64,000 nt of DNA from NCBI RefSeq assembly GCF_016464015.1, contig NZ_JACDXT010000019.1:186001-250000 (forward strand), in the 5' to 3' direction. The notes under the pieces were generated by a model that was not told the DNA's origin, made no database searches, and saw only the letters and a program-made list of their open reading frames with translations. The translations under genes were made by a program, and so were the position numbers. This document shows positions 1 through 7,771 of the stretch, piece after piece (the stretch's first letter is position 1; each line of letters opens with the position of its first letter). The DNA comes from Psychrobacter sp. bablab_jr014 (lineage in GTDB: Bacteria > Pseudomonadota > Gammaproteobacteria > Pseudomonadales > Moraxellaceae).

Positions 1-633
1 GAGACCAGCTTTGCCGACTATAAAGCGCGCATGAAAGACGGTCAAAAAGCCATTTACTACCTGACAGCGGACAACCTTGCTGCCGCAAAAAACAGCCCAC
101 AGCTTGAGCTGTTTAAGAAAAAAGGCATCGAAGTCATCTTGATGACCAGCCGTGTGGACGAGTGGGCGATGAACTTCTTAACCCAATTTGACGACACGCC
201 GCTACAAAACATCGCCAAAGGCGCGGTGGACTTGGGCGACTTGCAAGACGACGCCGAAAAAGAAGAAGCCAGCAAAGCGCAAGAAGCCATGCAGCCTGTG
301 GTGGATAAACTAAAAACCACGCTAAACGGTCGTGCCAAAGACGTCAAAGTGTCAACGCGTCTGGTAGACAGCCCTGCGTGCTTGGTCGTTGGTGAAGGCG
401 AGCTGTCGCCACAGATGATTCAGATGCTCAAGCAAATGGGTCAAGACGTGCCCGAGAGCCAGCCGACGCTTGAGATTAACCCTGAGCATCCCTTGATTAA
501 AAAGCTGGATGGCAACGCGCAGTTTGATGACTTGGCACAGGTGATTTTTGACCAAGCATTGCTTGCAGATGGCGGTCAGTTAGACGACCCAGCGGCGTAT
601 CTAAAACGCGTCAATGAGCTGTTGATGAAATAA
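1..633 (+). CDS. htpG: Molecular chaperone HtpG (Hsp90), C-terminal part
   Basis: This is the 3' end of a gene that begins before the window; frame 1 is open from base 1 and gives 210 residues to the TAA stop. The protein is the bacterial Hsp90 chaperone, an ATP-dependent cytosolic dimer that remodels client proteins. The segment covers the end of the middle domain (IYYLTADN, then the EVILMTSRVDEW stretch typical of Hsp90) and the C-terminal dimerisation domain ending in a helix with KRVNELLMK. A strong terminator follows about 40 bases after the stop. The ATPase domain lies outside the window, so its integrity cannot be judged. Family assignment is firm. Confidence 0.95.
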   Translation, partial: ETSFADYKARMKDGQKAIYYLTADNLAAAKNSPQLELFKKKGIEVILMTSRVDEWAMNFLTQFDDTPLQNIAKGAVDLGDLQDDAEKEEASKAQEAMQPVVDKLKTTLNGRAKDVKVSTRLVDSPACLVVGEGELSPQMIQMLKQMGQDVPESQPTLEINPEHPLIKKLDGNAQFDDLAQVIFDQALLADGGQLDDPAAYLKRVNELLMK

Positions 634-670
634 GCACGTTGTAGGACAAAATTCTTAGTATATCAATAAA

Positions 671-701
671 AAAGAGGTCTGCACGCAGGCCTCTTTTTTT
701 A
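671..701 (+). terminator. Intrinsic terminator after htpG
   Basis: A ten-base stem (AAAGAGGTCT pairing with AGGCCTCTTT through one G-U pair) closes a short loop and runs into a T-tract. It lies about 40 bases after the htpG stop and ends that transcription unit. Confidence 0.85.
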
Positions 702-948
702 TGGTGAATTGTTAAAGCTGAATAAATTGCTGCTAAGATGGCATTTTGATAGCTGCCTCAAGCATGTAAGCAAATATACTTTACAAATTAGTCTTATCCT
801 CTTTACTGACAATCCGTTACAATTTCGTTAGATTCAGCAGATACACTAACGCTAATGATAACAAGCGCACTATCGCATCCAGCATGATACGCCTACTTTA
901 AAGAGGCGTGAGGCTTTTGTTATTTGACCAGATAGAGGTTCTCAGTCT
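702..948. other. Intergenic region htpG to C13 peptidase
   Basis: No convincing gene is visible here. The stretch is AT-rich and must hold the promoter of the downstream peptidase gene, but I could not pick a clear -35/-10 pair. A weak ribosome binding site (AGAGG at about 933-937) precedes the TTG start at 949. Confidence 0.4.
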
Positions 949-2418
949 TTGTCACTCTCGTCATTCAAAACCATCTCACTACAGCGCTTTTCATTGAATT
1001 TTGCTGCCAATATTATTGCCGCGCTCTGGATGCTGATTGGCTCTAGCCGCGCTTTTTCTTGGGTAAAACCTACCTTTATGCAGTTTGCCGTGTTTGCTTT
1101 ATTGGCGCTCGGCAGCAATGTGCTGTTTTCGTGGTTGGTGGCAGACAGCGGCAGCCTGTTTAATGAACAAGGACTCATCAGCTATCTGATTTGGCCAACC
1201 ATTATTTTGCTGGGCGGTATTATTTTGGCCCGCCGTTCAGGCAATCAAATGCTGGTTTTTGTCCCTGTCGTACTCTGGCTGGTGGCAGACAGTTTGCTGG
1301 TGTTGTTAAAAAGTGCATTACAGTTTTTGGGCATTCATGGCTGGCTACCTGAGTGGAGCTATTCGTTTTTACCGCTCCTATTTTTGGTACTCTTTGTTTG
1401 GCAGACGCTGGCGCTGATATGGATTTTTACTCGCCGTATGCGTACGCCGTGGTGGGAGCGCATTATTTTGATGGTCGGCTCGATGGCGCTACTCACCATT
1501 TGGCAAAACAATGTCGCTGACCAGCCTATTTTTAAGCCGATAGTGGTGCAGCCTGTATTGCCTGAATCGGCATTTTATGCGCAGCCGCAACTGCTCAAAC
1601 AAGCCCTTGATAACATTGACAGCAGCGTTGCAGGACGTACCGATTGGTACTTTATGGGTGTGGCAGGCTTTGCAGGACAAGATGTGTTTCGCTCTGAGAT
1701 TGATAAAGTGCGCCAGCTGTTTGATGTGCGCTTTGGCACCAGTGGCCACTCTTTGGCACTCATTAACAACACCTTTAGCTGGACAGATGAACCAGTGGCT
1801 ACCAAGACCAGCATTTTACGGGGCCTTAAAACCATTGGTCAGCGTATGAATAAAGACGAAGACGTGCTGTTCTTAGCCTTGTCTTCACACGGTAACGAGG
1901 ATGTATTCCAACTGGACAATCCGCCGCTTGAGATGGAAAATTTAGACCCCACATGGCTGCGCGATGCGTTAGATGCGTCAGGTATTCGCTGGCGTGTTAT
2001 TGTCGTCTCCGCCTGCTATTCAGGGTCGTTTATTGACGAGCTGGCATCACCGACCACCGTGGTGATTACGGCATCTGCTGCCGATAAAGCGTCATTTGGT
2101 TGTACCAACACGGCAGAGATGACTTATTTTGGTCAAGCCTTTTTTGCCGAGGGTTTGCGTGACAATACCAGCTTTAAGGCCGCCTTTAACGAGGCCAAAG
2201 TTCGGGTTGGCGAGCGTGAAGGCTTTATGGGCTTTGAGCCGTCTGAGCCACAAATGGTGGTCGGTAGCCTGATGAAAACGGCACTGCCTGCCTTTGAGCA
2301 GGTGCTGTTTAATCAATCTCAATTGTCAAAGCAGGCGGCTGCGCCATTGGCTGCTAATAGCGGACAGCCTGTACGTATTAACGTTACGCCTGAATCACAG
2401 CCCAGTGCCAGTCCCTGA
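949..2418 (+). CDS. Membrane-anchored C13 (legumain-like) family peptidase
   Basis: The C-terminal half matches the peptidase C13 family of cysteine proteases. The presumed catalytic dyad is His314 in SSHGNED and Cys356 in VSACYSG, the classic legumain/caspase-clan spacing and context. The first 190 residues hold about six hydrophobic membrane segments, so the catalytic domain is tethered to the inner membrane; the side it faces was not determined. It has 489 residues if translation begins at the TTG at 949, which has AGAGG about 11 bases upstream. An ATG at 1030 is the alternative start and would remove most of the first segment. It appears monocistronic. C13 homologues of this shape occur in many proteobacteria, but I know of no established substrate. 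The fold assignment is good; the function is unknown. Confidence 0.8.
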   Translation: MSLSSFKTISLQRFSLNFAANIIAALWMLIGSSRAFSWVKPTFMQFAVFALLALGSNVLFSWLVADSGSLFNEQGLISYLIWPTIILLGGIILARRSGNQMLVFVPVVLWLVADSLLVLLKSALQFLGIHGWLPEWSYSFLPLLFLVLFVWQTLALIWIFTRRMRTPWWERIILMVGSMALLTIWQNNVADQPIFKPIVVQPVLPESAFYAQPQLLKQALDNIDSSVAGRTDWYFMGVAGFAGQDVFRSEIDKVRQLFDVRFGTSGHSLALINNTFSWTDEPVATKTSILRGLKTIGQRMNKDEDVLFLALSSHGNEDVFQLDNPPLEMENLDPTWLRDALDASGIRWRVIVVSACYSGSFIDELASPTTVVITASAADKASFGCTNTAEMTYFGQAFFAEGLRDNTSFKAAFNEAKVRVGEREGFMGFEPSEPQMVVGSLMKTALPAFEQVLFNQSQLSKQAAAPLAANSGQPVRINVTPESQPSASP

Positions 2419-2606
2419 TAATGAGCCAAATGATGACAGGCGCTTAGTGATAGGTCACTTGTATTTATTGCTCGAAAAATGAGAACAAAAAATGAGAACA
2501 AAGGCATTACCAACTGACATACTAAAATAAAGTTTGAAACTGTATGATGATAGCGTAACTTTTCTAAGTCACTTTTATTGATGAATCATGCATAAGGGAG
2601 ATAAGA

Positions 2607-3713
2607 ATGAAGACCACTGCTGCGATTGCTTGGGAAGCCAACAAGCCATTGACGTTACACGAAGTCGATTTGCAAGGGCCAAAAGACAATGAAGTCTTGA
2701 TTGAACTAAAAGCCACAGGCATTTGCCACACCGATTATTACACGTGGTCGGGCGCTGACCCTGAAGGTCTATTTCCTGCGATTTTAGGCCACGAAGGCGC
2801 GGGTATCGTGCTAGAGGTTGGCAAAAATGTCAAAAGCTTAAAGCCTGGCGACCATGTGATTCCGCTATACACGCCTGAATGCCGCGAGTGTAATTTTTGT
2901 TTAAACCCTAAAACCAATCTTTGCCAATCTATTCGTACCACACAAGGTCAAGGCTTGATGCCTGATGGTACGTCGCGCTTTAGCATTGATGGTGAGCCGA
3001 TTTTACATTACATGGGTACATCGACCTTTGCTCGTCATACCGTACTGCCTGAGATTGCCGTGGCGAAAATCCGCGAAGATGCGCCATTTGACAAGGTATG
3101 TTATATCGGTTGTGGCGTCACGACAGGCGTGGGCGCAGTCGTTTATAGCGCGCAGATGGAAGCGGGCGCAACCGTTGCGGTCTTTGGTTTGGGCGGTATT
3201 GGTCTAAACGTCATTCAAGGCGCAAAATTAATCGGTGCCAGCCGTATCATCGGTGTAGATTTAGACCCAAGCCGCGAAGAATGGGGTCGCCGCTTTGGCA
3301 TGACCGACTTTGTGAACCCAAATGACGTAGATAATGTGGTTGACCATATCGTACAAATGACCGATGGCGGCGTGGATTATTCGTTTGAATGTATCGGTAA
3401 TGTCAATGTGATGCGTCAAGCCCTTGAGTGCGCGCATAAAGGCTGGGGCCGCTCGATTGTCATTGGCGTTGCAGGCGCAGGACAAGAAATCAGCACCCGT
3501 CCATTCCAGCTGGTGACAGGACGCAAATGGGAAGGTTCAGCATTCGGTGGCGCACGTGGACGTACCGACGTACCGACCATCGTAGATTGGTACATGGAAG
3601 GCAGAATCGATATTGACTCGCTCATCACTCATAAGCTCAAACATGAAGAGATTAACAAAGGCTTTGAGCTGCTCAAAGACCCAAGCTGCATCCGCAGTGT
3701 GATTGAGTATTAA
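2607..3713 (+). CDS. frmA: S-(hydroxymethyl)glutathione dehydrogenase (class III alcohol dehydrogenase)
   Basis: Zinc-dependent medium-chain dehydrogenase that oxidises S-hydroxymethylglutathione, formed from formaldehyde and glutathione, to S-formylglutathione with NAD+. The catalytic zinc ligand Cys40 lies in TGICHTDYY and the GHEGAG motif follows. The structural zinc cysteines are in CRECNFCLNPKTNLC, and the Rossmann glycine motif is GLGGIGLNV. Its 368 residues match the usual class III length. AGGGAG lies just before the ATG. The next gene encodes S-formylglutathione hydrolase, so the two form the standard formaldehyde detoxification pathway. No frmR-type repressor gene is adjacent in this window. 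Confidence 0.96.
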   Translation: MKTTAAIAWEANKPLTLHEVDLQGPKDNEVLIELKATGICHTDYYTWSGADPEGLFPAILGHEGAGIVLEVGKNVKSLKPGDHVIPLYTPECRECNFCLNPKTNLCQSIRTTQGQGLMPDGTSRFSIDGEPILHYMGTSTFARHTVLPEIAVAKIREDAPFDKVCYIGCGVTTGVGAVVYSAQMEAGATVAVFGLGGIGLNVIQGAKLIGASRIIGVDLDPSREEWGRRFGMTDFVNPNDVDNVVDHIVQMTDGGVDYSFECIGNVNVMRQALECAHKGWGRSIVIGVAGAGQEISTRPFQLVTGRKWEGSAFGGARGRTDVPTIVDWYMEGRIDIDSLITHKLKHEEINKGFELLKDPSCIRSVIEY

Positions 3714-3735
3714 TGCGCCTGTTTTGATCTTTATT

Positions 3736-3769
3736 TATCCGTTTATGCAATGAGTATAAACGGATAATT
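3736..3769 (+). terminator. Stem-loop between frmA and fghA, possible weak terminator
   Basis: A perfect 11-base inverted repeat (TATCCGTTTAT and ATAAACGGATA) closes a nine-base loop and is followed by only ATTTC. The stem is strong but the U-tract is poor. It may attenuate read-through or protect the frmA transcript end rather than fully terminate. Confidence 0.45.
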
Positions 3770-3826
3770 TCAACACGCCCTAATCTATCTTCTTTATTCT
3801 GCACATATTTACTTGAGAGCACCTTT

Positions 3827-4720
3827 ATGACTTACTTTTCTCGCAACACCTCGAGCCGTTCATCATTGACCCAAGTGAGTGTCAATCGCTGCTTTGAGGG
3901 TGAACAGCATTATTATCGTCATGAGTCAGCGACGACCAAAACGCCGATGACGTTTAGTATTTACTTGCCTGACGAAGCATTAGCAGGTCAATTGTGTCCT
4001 GCTATTTTGTACTTATCAGGTTTGACCTGTAATGCCGATAATGTCACGCACAAAGCACATTTTCAGCAAAAGTGCAGTGAGCTTGGCATGATTTTTATCG
4101 CGCCAGACACCTCGCCACGTTCTGATAAGGATAAAGATATTGACGTTGCCGATGATGCCCGTTTTTTTATTGGGCAAGGGGCGAGCTATTATGTCAATGC
4201 CACGCAAGCGCCGTGGGCTGAGCATTATCAAATGCAAGACTATATCGTTGATGAGTTGTATGACTTGTTGCGCAGTGAGTTTGCCATCAGTAGCATTGGT
4301 ATTATGGGACACTCGATGGGTGGACACGGCGCGCTGTTGCTTGGCTTTACTTATCCGAGCAAATTTATCAGTGTGTCTGGTATCTCACCACTGTGCGCTG
4401 CGAGTGAATCGACATGGGGTAAAGTGGCCTATCAAGAGTATTTTGGCGACGACAAGGATAAATGGGATGCATCAGATGCCAGCAAAGTCATTACCAAGGC
4501 AGGTCGTCAATACACGCAAGTCTTGATTGATCAAGGCGGCGCAGATGAATTTTATCTTGAAGGCGAGCTACAGACTGAAAAGCTGCAAACCGCCTGTCAA
4601 CAAGCAGAGCAGCCTTTAACGTTACGCTATCAAGCAGGCTGTGACCACAGCTATTACTTTATCCAAAGTGTGATTGCTGATCACATCGAACATCATTTTC
4701 GCATGGCACAGCTGAGCTGA
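3827..4720 (+). CDS. fghA: S-formylglutathione hydrolase
   Basis: Serine hydrolase of the esterase D type, converting S-formylglutathione to formate and glutathione, the second step after FrmA. The nucleophile is Ser163 in GHSMGGHGA; the likely acid and base are Asp240 in GGADEF and His274 in CDHSYYF. It has 297 residues, slightly longer than typical members (about 280), because of a short N-terminal extension before the conserved CFEGEQHYYRHES start of the fold. GAGAG precedes the ATG. It lies 113 bases after frmA with a stem-loop between, so the two genes may share a transcript in part. Confidence 0.95.
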   Translation: MTYFSRNTSSRSSLTQVSVNRCFEGEQHYYRHESATTKTPMTFSIYLPDEALAGQLCPAILYLSGLTCNADNVTHKAHFQQKCSELGMIFIAPDTSPRSDKDKDIDVADDARFFIGQGASYYVNATQAPWAEHYQMQDYIVDELYDLLRSEFAISSIGIMGHSMGGHGALLLGFTYPSKFISVSGISPLCAASESTWGKVAYQEYFGDDKDKWDASDASKVITKAGRQYTQVLIDQGGADEFYLEGELQTEKLQTACQQAEQPLTLRYQAGCDHSYYFIQSVIADHIEHHFRMAQLS

Positions 4721-4837
4721 TGTGTCACGCGAAGGCTGATATAATAGGTCAGTACTATCAAGTGGGTGTCATGCGCGCACTTGATATCTGAGCTATTATC
4801 ACTATGTATCTTTTTTAAGACGGATATGGACACTGCT

Positions 4838-5530
4838 ATGACCACAACCAGCACCACGCCTGAATATTTAATTGCGCCTTCTATTCTTTCCGCTGATTTT
4901 GCCCGTTTGGGGGAAGAGGTCGAAAATGTACTGGCATCGGGCGCCGATGTGGTGCATTTTGATGTGATGGACAACCATTACGTGCCCAATTTGACCTTTG
5001 GCAGTATGATTTGCCAAGCGCTACGTGACTATGGCATTACCGCGCCGATTGATGTGCATCTGATGGTGTCACCTGTCGATAGCATGATTGAGCAGTTTTT
5101 GAGTGCAGGCGCGAGTATCATCACCTTTCACCCAGAAGCCAGCCAACACGTTGACCGTTCATTACAGCTTATTAAGGACGGCGGCGCAGAATGTGGTTTG
5201 GTACTCAATCCTGCCACACCGCTGCATCATCTCGATTATGTGATGGACAAAGTCGACCAAATCCTATTGATGAGCGTCAACCCAGGTTACGGCGGGCAGT
5301 CGTTTATCGAAGGTACACTCGACAAAATCCGTGCCGTACGTCAGCGTATCGATGATAGCGGACGTAACATCCGTCTCGAAGTCGATGGCGGCATTAAGGC
5401 AAGCAATATCAAAGCGGTTGCCGAAGCAGGCGCAGATATGTTTGTAGCGGGCTCAGCGATTTTTAATCAGCCTGATTACCGCGCTGCCATTGATGCCATG
5501 CGCGCAGAATTGGCACAAGTACAGGCGTAA
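4838..5530 (+). CDS. rpe: Ribulose-phosphate 3-epimerase
   Basis: Interconverts D-ribulose 5-phosphate and D-xylulose 5-phosphate in the pentose phosphate pathway; a cytosolic metal-dependent TIM barrel. Family blocks are all present in order: [23 protein letters not shown] with the catalytic Asp, [15 protein letters not shown], and EVDGGI with the second catalytic Asp. I chose the ATG at 4838 (230 residues) because a GGA lies seven bases upstream and this fits the family length. An in-frame ATG at 4826 would add four residues, and the open frame reaching back to 4766 looks non-coding. In many genomes rpe precedes gph and trpE; here small membrane proteins follow instead. Confidence 0.95.
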   Translation: MTTTSTTPEYLIAPSILSADFARLGEEVENVLASGADVVHFDVMDNHYVPNLTFGSMICQALRDYGITAPIDVHLMVSPVDSMIEQFLSAGASIITFHPEASQHVDRSLQLIKDGGAECGLVLNPATPLHHLDYVMDKVDQILLMSVNPGYGGQSFIEGTLDKIRAVRQRIDDSGRNIRLEVDGGIKASNIKAVAEAGADMFVAGSAIFNQPDYRAAIDAMRAELAQVQA

Positions 5531-5535
5531 TTGCG

Positions 5536-5880
5536 ATGCAACCTGACAACCATCCTACGACTGACAAAGCGACCACGCCGCGTAATGAACAGCACCTTGT
5601 GCCCAAATATATTACCGTTGGCTTGGCGCTGTTTTCTTTGGTGCTAAGTCTGGCGGGTTATGGCTTTCGCTTGGCAGTTGGGCATGAGCTGATGGACGTA
5701 TTACGCCATGCTGCTGTGATTGTCCCTGCCTTTACCCTTGGTATTCCACTGCTGTTTTGGCTGGGTGCAAAGCTGTTTAATAAAGTCAAAGGCACGCATA
5801 TTGAAACGCGCAATGCATTAAGTCTAGGCTGGCTGACCGCGTGTGTGTCGATGCTGTGGCTTATGGGCAGCTACAGTTAA
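5536..5880 (+). CDS. Small membrane protein of unknown function
   Basis: A 114-residue protein starting five bases after the rpe stop, so probably translationally coupled to it. The first 22 residues are polar (MQPDNHPTTDKATTPRNE). Three hydrophobic segments follow: around YITVGLALFSLVLSLAGYGF, VIVPAFTLGIPLLFWLGAKLF and LGWLTACVSMLWLMG. No catalytic motif is visible and I do not recognise a named family. Coding character looks genuine from the membrane pattern and tight spacing. Confidence 0.7.
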   Translation: MQPDNHPTTDKATTPRNEQHLVPKYITVGLALFSLVLSLAGYGFRLAVGHELMDVLRHAAVIVPAFTLGIPLLFWLGAKLFNKVKGTHIETRNALSLGWLTACVSMLWLMGSYS

Positions 5881-5985
5881 CAAAGCAGTTATTTGAGCAC
5901 GCCCGTCTGTACCATGGGTTGGCGTGCTTTATTATTAAGAAAAATACCCGTCTATCACAGGCAAGTAGGAACGCTGGGCGACACT

Positions 5986-6291
5986 ATGGCATTATCAAAA
6001 CTGACCGATACCTTATTTCCAAAAGACATTCCTAAAGTATTGATTGTTATCCTTATCATTGGCTGTTTGCTGCTCGGTTTGGCATCGCTCAGACGCGGCG
6101 CAGATGTTCAAGGCTGGCTCAATGTTATTGAAAATTGGCTGCTGATGCTGCTGATTTTGCCGACCGCCATTACCACTGTGGCACTACCGTTTAAATATCG
6201 CGATCCCAGCTTCGATTTAAAGCTCACGTATTATATGGGCATGTTCGTTGCGTTTTTATTCACATTAGGCAAATTGCGTTACTGGCATTGA
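5986..6291 (+). CDS. Small inner-membrane protein of unknown function
   Basis: A 101-residue protein with three hydrophobic stretches (PKVLIVILIIGCLLLGLASL, WLLMLLILPTAITTVALPF and YYMGMFVAFLFTLGKL). I chose the ATG at 5986 (GGGCGAC about six bases upstream). The frame extends back to a TTG at 5893, but that part (RALLLRKIPVYHRQ) reads like non-coding sequence. It may share a transcript with rpe and the preceding small membrane gene. No family is recognised. Confidence 0.6.
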   Translation: MALSKLTDTLFPKDIPKVLIVILIIGCLLLGLASLRRGADVQGWLNVIENWLLMLLILPTAITTVALPFKYRDPSFDLKLTYYMGMFVAFLFTLGKLRYWH

Positions 6292-6422
6292 TTGGGCGAT
6301 GTAGACATTAATAGGTGATGCCCTTGAATTTTACTTGGGACGCAACCACCTATGAGCTATGATGAATTAACCTGTACTCCGTAGCGCTTCTTTGCTGCTG
6401 GCAGGATAATGAGGAAATGCTT

Positions 6423-6737
6423 ATGTCCTATTATGACTTTGAAAACGAGATAGAAGTGGATAACGATACGAAAGACGCGCACGCAGGATTTGCTAAAGAG
6501 ACAACACTTGAATTGGTAGAAGCAGAAGATGGTACGTTACTACTGCGCGATGCCAGCACCGAAGATGCGCCTTTGATGAGTATTGATTTTTCTGACCAAT
6601 TAAAAGAAATCATGGGCAATGACACCCAGATGATTGGTCAACACATGATTCATGCCGCCATTCAGGTCATTATGCAAAAACAAATGAGCCAGTGGCATGC
6701 CCGTGTATATGATAAAGAGCCTGAGCACTATAGCTAA
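6423..6737 (+). CDS. Acidic hypothetical protein
   Basis: A 104-residue soluble acidic protein beginning MSYYDFENEIEVDND. The start at 6423 is preferred over the ATG at 6417 because GAGGA at 6411-6415 is seven bases from 6423 and only one from 6417. The middle has the pattern TLELVEAEDGTLLLRDAS. The C-terminal part (GQHMIHAAIQVIMQKQMSQWH) looks helical. No enzyme motif or membrane segment is present. It ends 50 bases before a strong terminator. Likely a lineage-specific conserved protein; its function is not inferable from sequence. Confidence 0.65.
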   Translation: MSYYDFENEIEVDNDTKDAHAGFAKETTLELVEAEDGTLLLRDASTEDAPLMSIDFSDQLKEIMGNDTQMIGQHMIHAAIQVIMQKQMSQWHARVYDKEPEHYS

Positions 6738-6789
6738 ACCATCTCTAATTAAGTAAAGTAAAAGTAACGTGAAATAATAGACGCAATAA

Positions 6790-6823
6790 AAAAGGGCTTA
6801 TCTGATGATAAGCCCTTTTTTTG
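6790..6823. terminator. Bidirectional intrinsic terminator
   Basis: A perfect stem AAAGGGCTTATC / GATAAGCCCTTT with a short loop, an A-tract on the left and a T-tract on the right. It lies between the convergent hypothetical gene (plus) and rpmG (minus) and can serve both. Confidence 0.9.
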
Positions 6824-6887
6824 TGAAGCGGTAATGGTGACTGCTAAACAGTGAACCATGACGCAATCAAGATTACTTGATGCAAAG

Positions 6888-7043
6888 TTACTTGATTTTT
6901 GCTTCTTTAAAAATCACGTGCTGGCGGATTTTTGGATCAAATTTTTTGATTTCCATTTTGCCAGGCATAGTGCGTTTGTTCTTGGTAGTGGTGTAGTAGT
7001 AACCAGTACCCGCAGTAGACACCAACTTAATTTTATCTCTCAT
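6888..7043 (-). CDS. rpmG: 50S ribosomal protein L33
   Basis: A 51-residue protein read on the minus strand, beginning [17 protein letters not shown] and ending KEAKIK. It contains no cysteine, so it is the zinc-free (C-minus) form of L33. It sits at the tRNA exit region of the large subunit. A good ribosome binding site (GAAAGG) lies just upstream on the minus strand. It lies 38 bases downstream of rpmB, the usual rpmB-rpmG operon, and ends at the shared terminator. Confidence 0.96.
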   Translation of the reverse strand: MRDKIKLVSTAGTGYYYTTTKNKRTMPGKMEIKKFDPKIRQHVIFKEAKIK

Positions 7044-7081
7044 GATAGCTTTCCTTTCAATAATGGCATGCAGCGCGTGGT

Positions 7082-7318
7082 TTAGATTTTTTGACCTTGA
7101 GCGCGTAGATCAGCGAGCACTTTATCAATGCCTTGCTTATCGATGATACGCATACCCTTACTAGAAACACGTAGGCGCACAAAACGGTTTTCAGATTCTA
7201 CCCAAAAACGATGGTTGTGTAGGTTTGGTAGAAAGCGACGACGGGTTTTGTTGTTTGCGTGCGAAACATTATTACCCACCATAGGGCGCTTTCCAGTCAC
7301 TTGGCAAACTCGAGACAT
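7082..7318 (-). CDS. rpmB: 50S ribosomal protein L28
   Basis: A 78-residue protein that matches L28 along its whole length: [20 protein letters not shown] at the N-terminus, then [12 protein letters not shown] and [14 protein letters not shown]. First gene of the minus-strand rpmB-rpmG operon. It keeps only one cysteine of the zinc-ribbon pattern seen in some L28 forms, so it is a zinc-independent type. GGAG lies at standard spacing before the ATG. Confidence 0.97.
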   Translation of the reverse strand: MSRVCQVTGKRPMVGNNVSHANNKTRRRFLPNLHNHRFWVESENRFVRLRVSSKGMRIIDKQGIDKVLADLRAQGQKI

Positions 7319-7771
7319 GGCGAACTCCTAATTTGTGAGGTATGAGCTTACTCATACCAGTCTGGGCAAGTTGCGCTTTTTTGCGGCATGGACACAGCAA
7401 GCGGGCACATTGCACCAAACAAAACTATATGAAGATTGAGCTGGTATTTCTGTCATCTAAAGGCAAATTACAGACACACCAATTCAGAAAATTTTAAAGC
7501 CGATATTTATACCACATAATCGAAAAATACTCAAATTATTTTATAGATTTTGACAGCATTATAAGGGCGTGCTGTCAGGCATTATGTTGATGATTGTTTG
7601 CAATTTTTGGTTGTAAGTTATGACAAAAGTCAGTAAAGTTATCGTTAGAATTTTCACACAATATGTTAACAAAAATAGGTCTGTATTCTGCTTATTTTTG
7701 CTTTTTTATTTTAGCAAGCGCGCGGTATGGCTATATGTCATATAGCGTAGCATTGCCGCGGAGTTTTCAAC
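7319..7771. other. Divergent intergenic region rpmB / Ig-like lipoprotein
   Basis: A 453-base AT-rich stretch between two divergent genes, with no credible coding frame. It should contain the rpmBG promoter (left part, minus strand) and the promoter of the large lipoprotein gene (right part). The most distinct element is the palindrome at 7730-7746, listed separately. Runs of T and A around 7640-7700 suggest bent or AT-rich upstream promoter DNA. Confidence 0.5.
7730..7746. promoter_or_regulatory. Perfect inverted repeat upstream of the lipoprotein gene
   Basis: GCTATAT-GTC-ATATAGC is a perfect seven-base inverted repeat with a three-base centre, 25 bases before the ATG at 7772. Size and symmetry fit an operator for a dimeric regulator; a small RNA hairpin at the 5' end of the message is the alternative. 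Confidence 0.4.
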
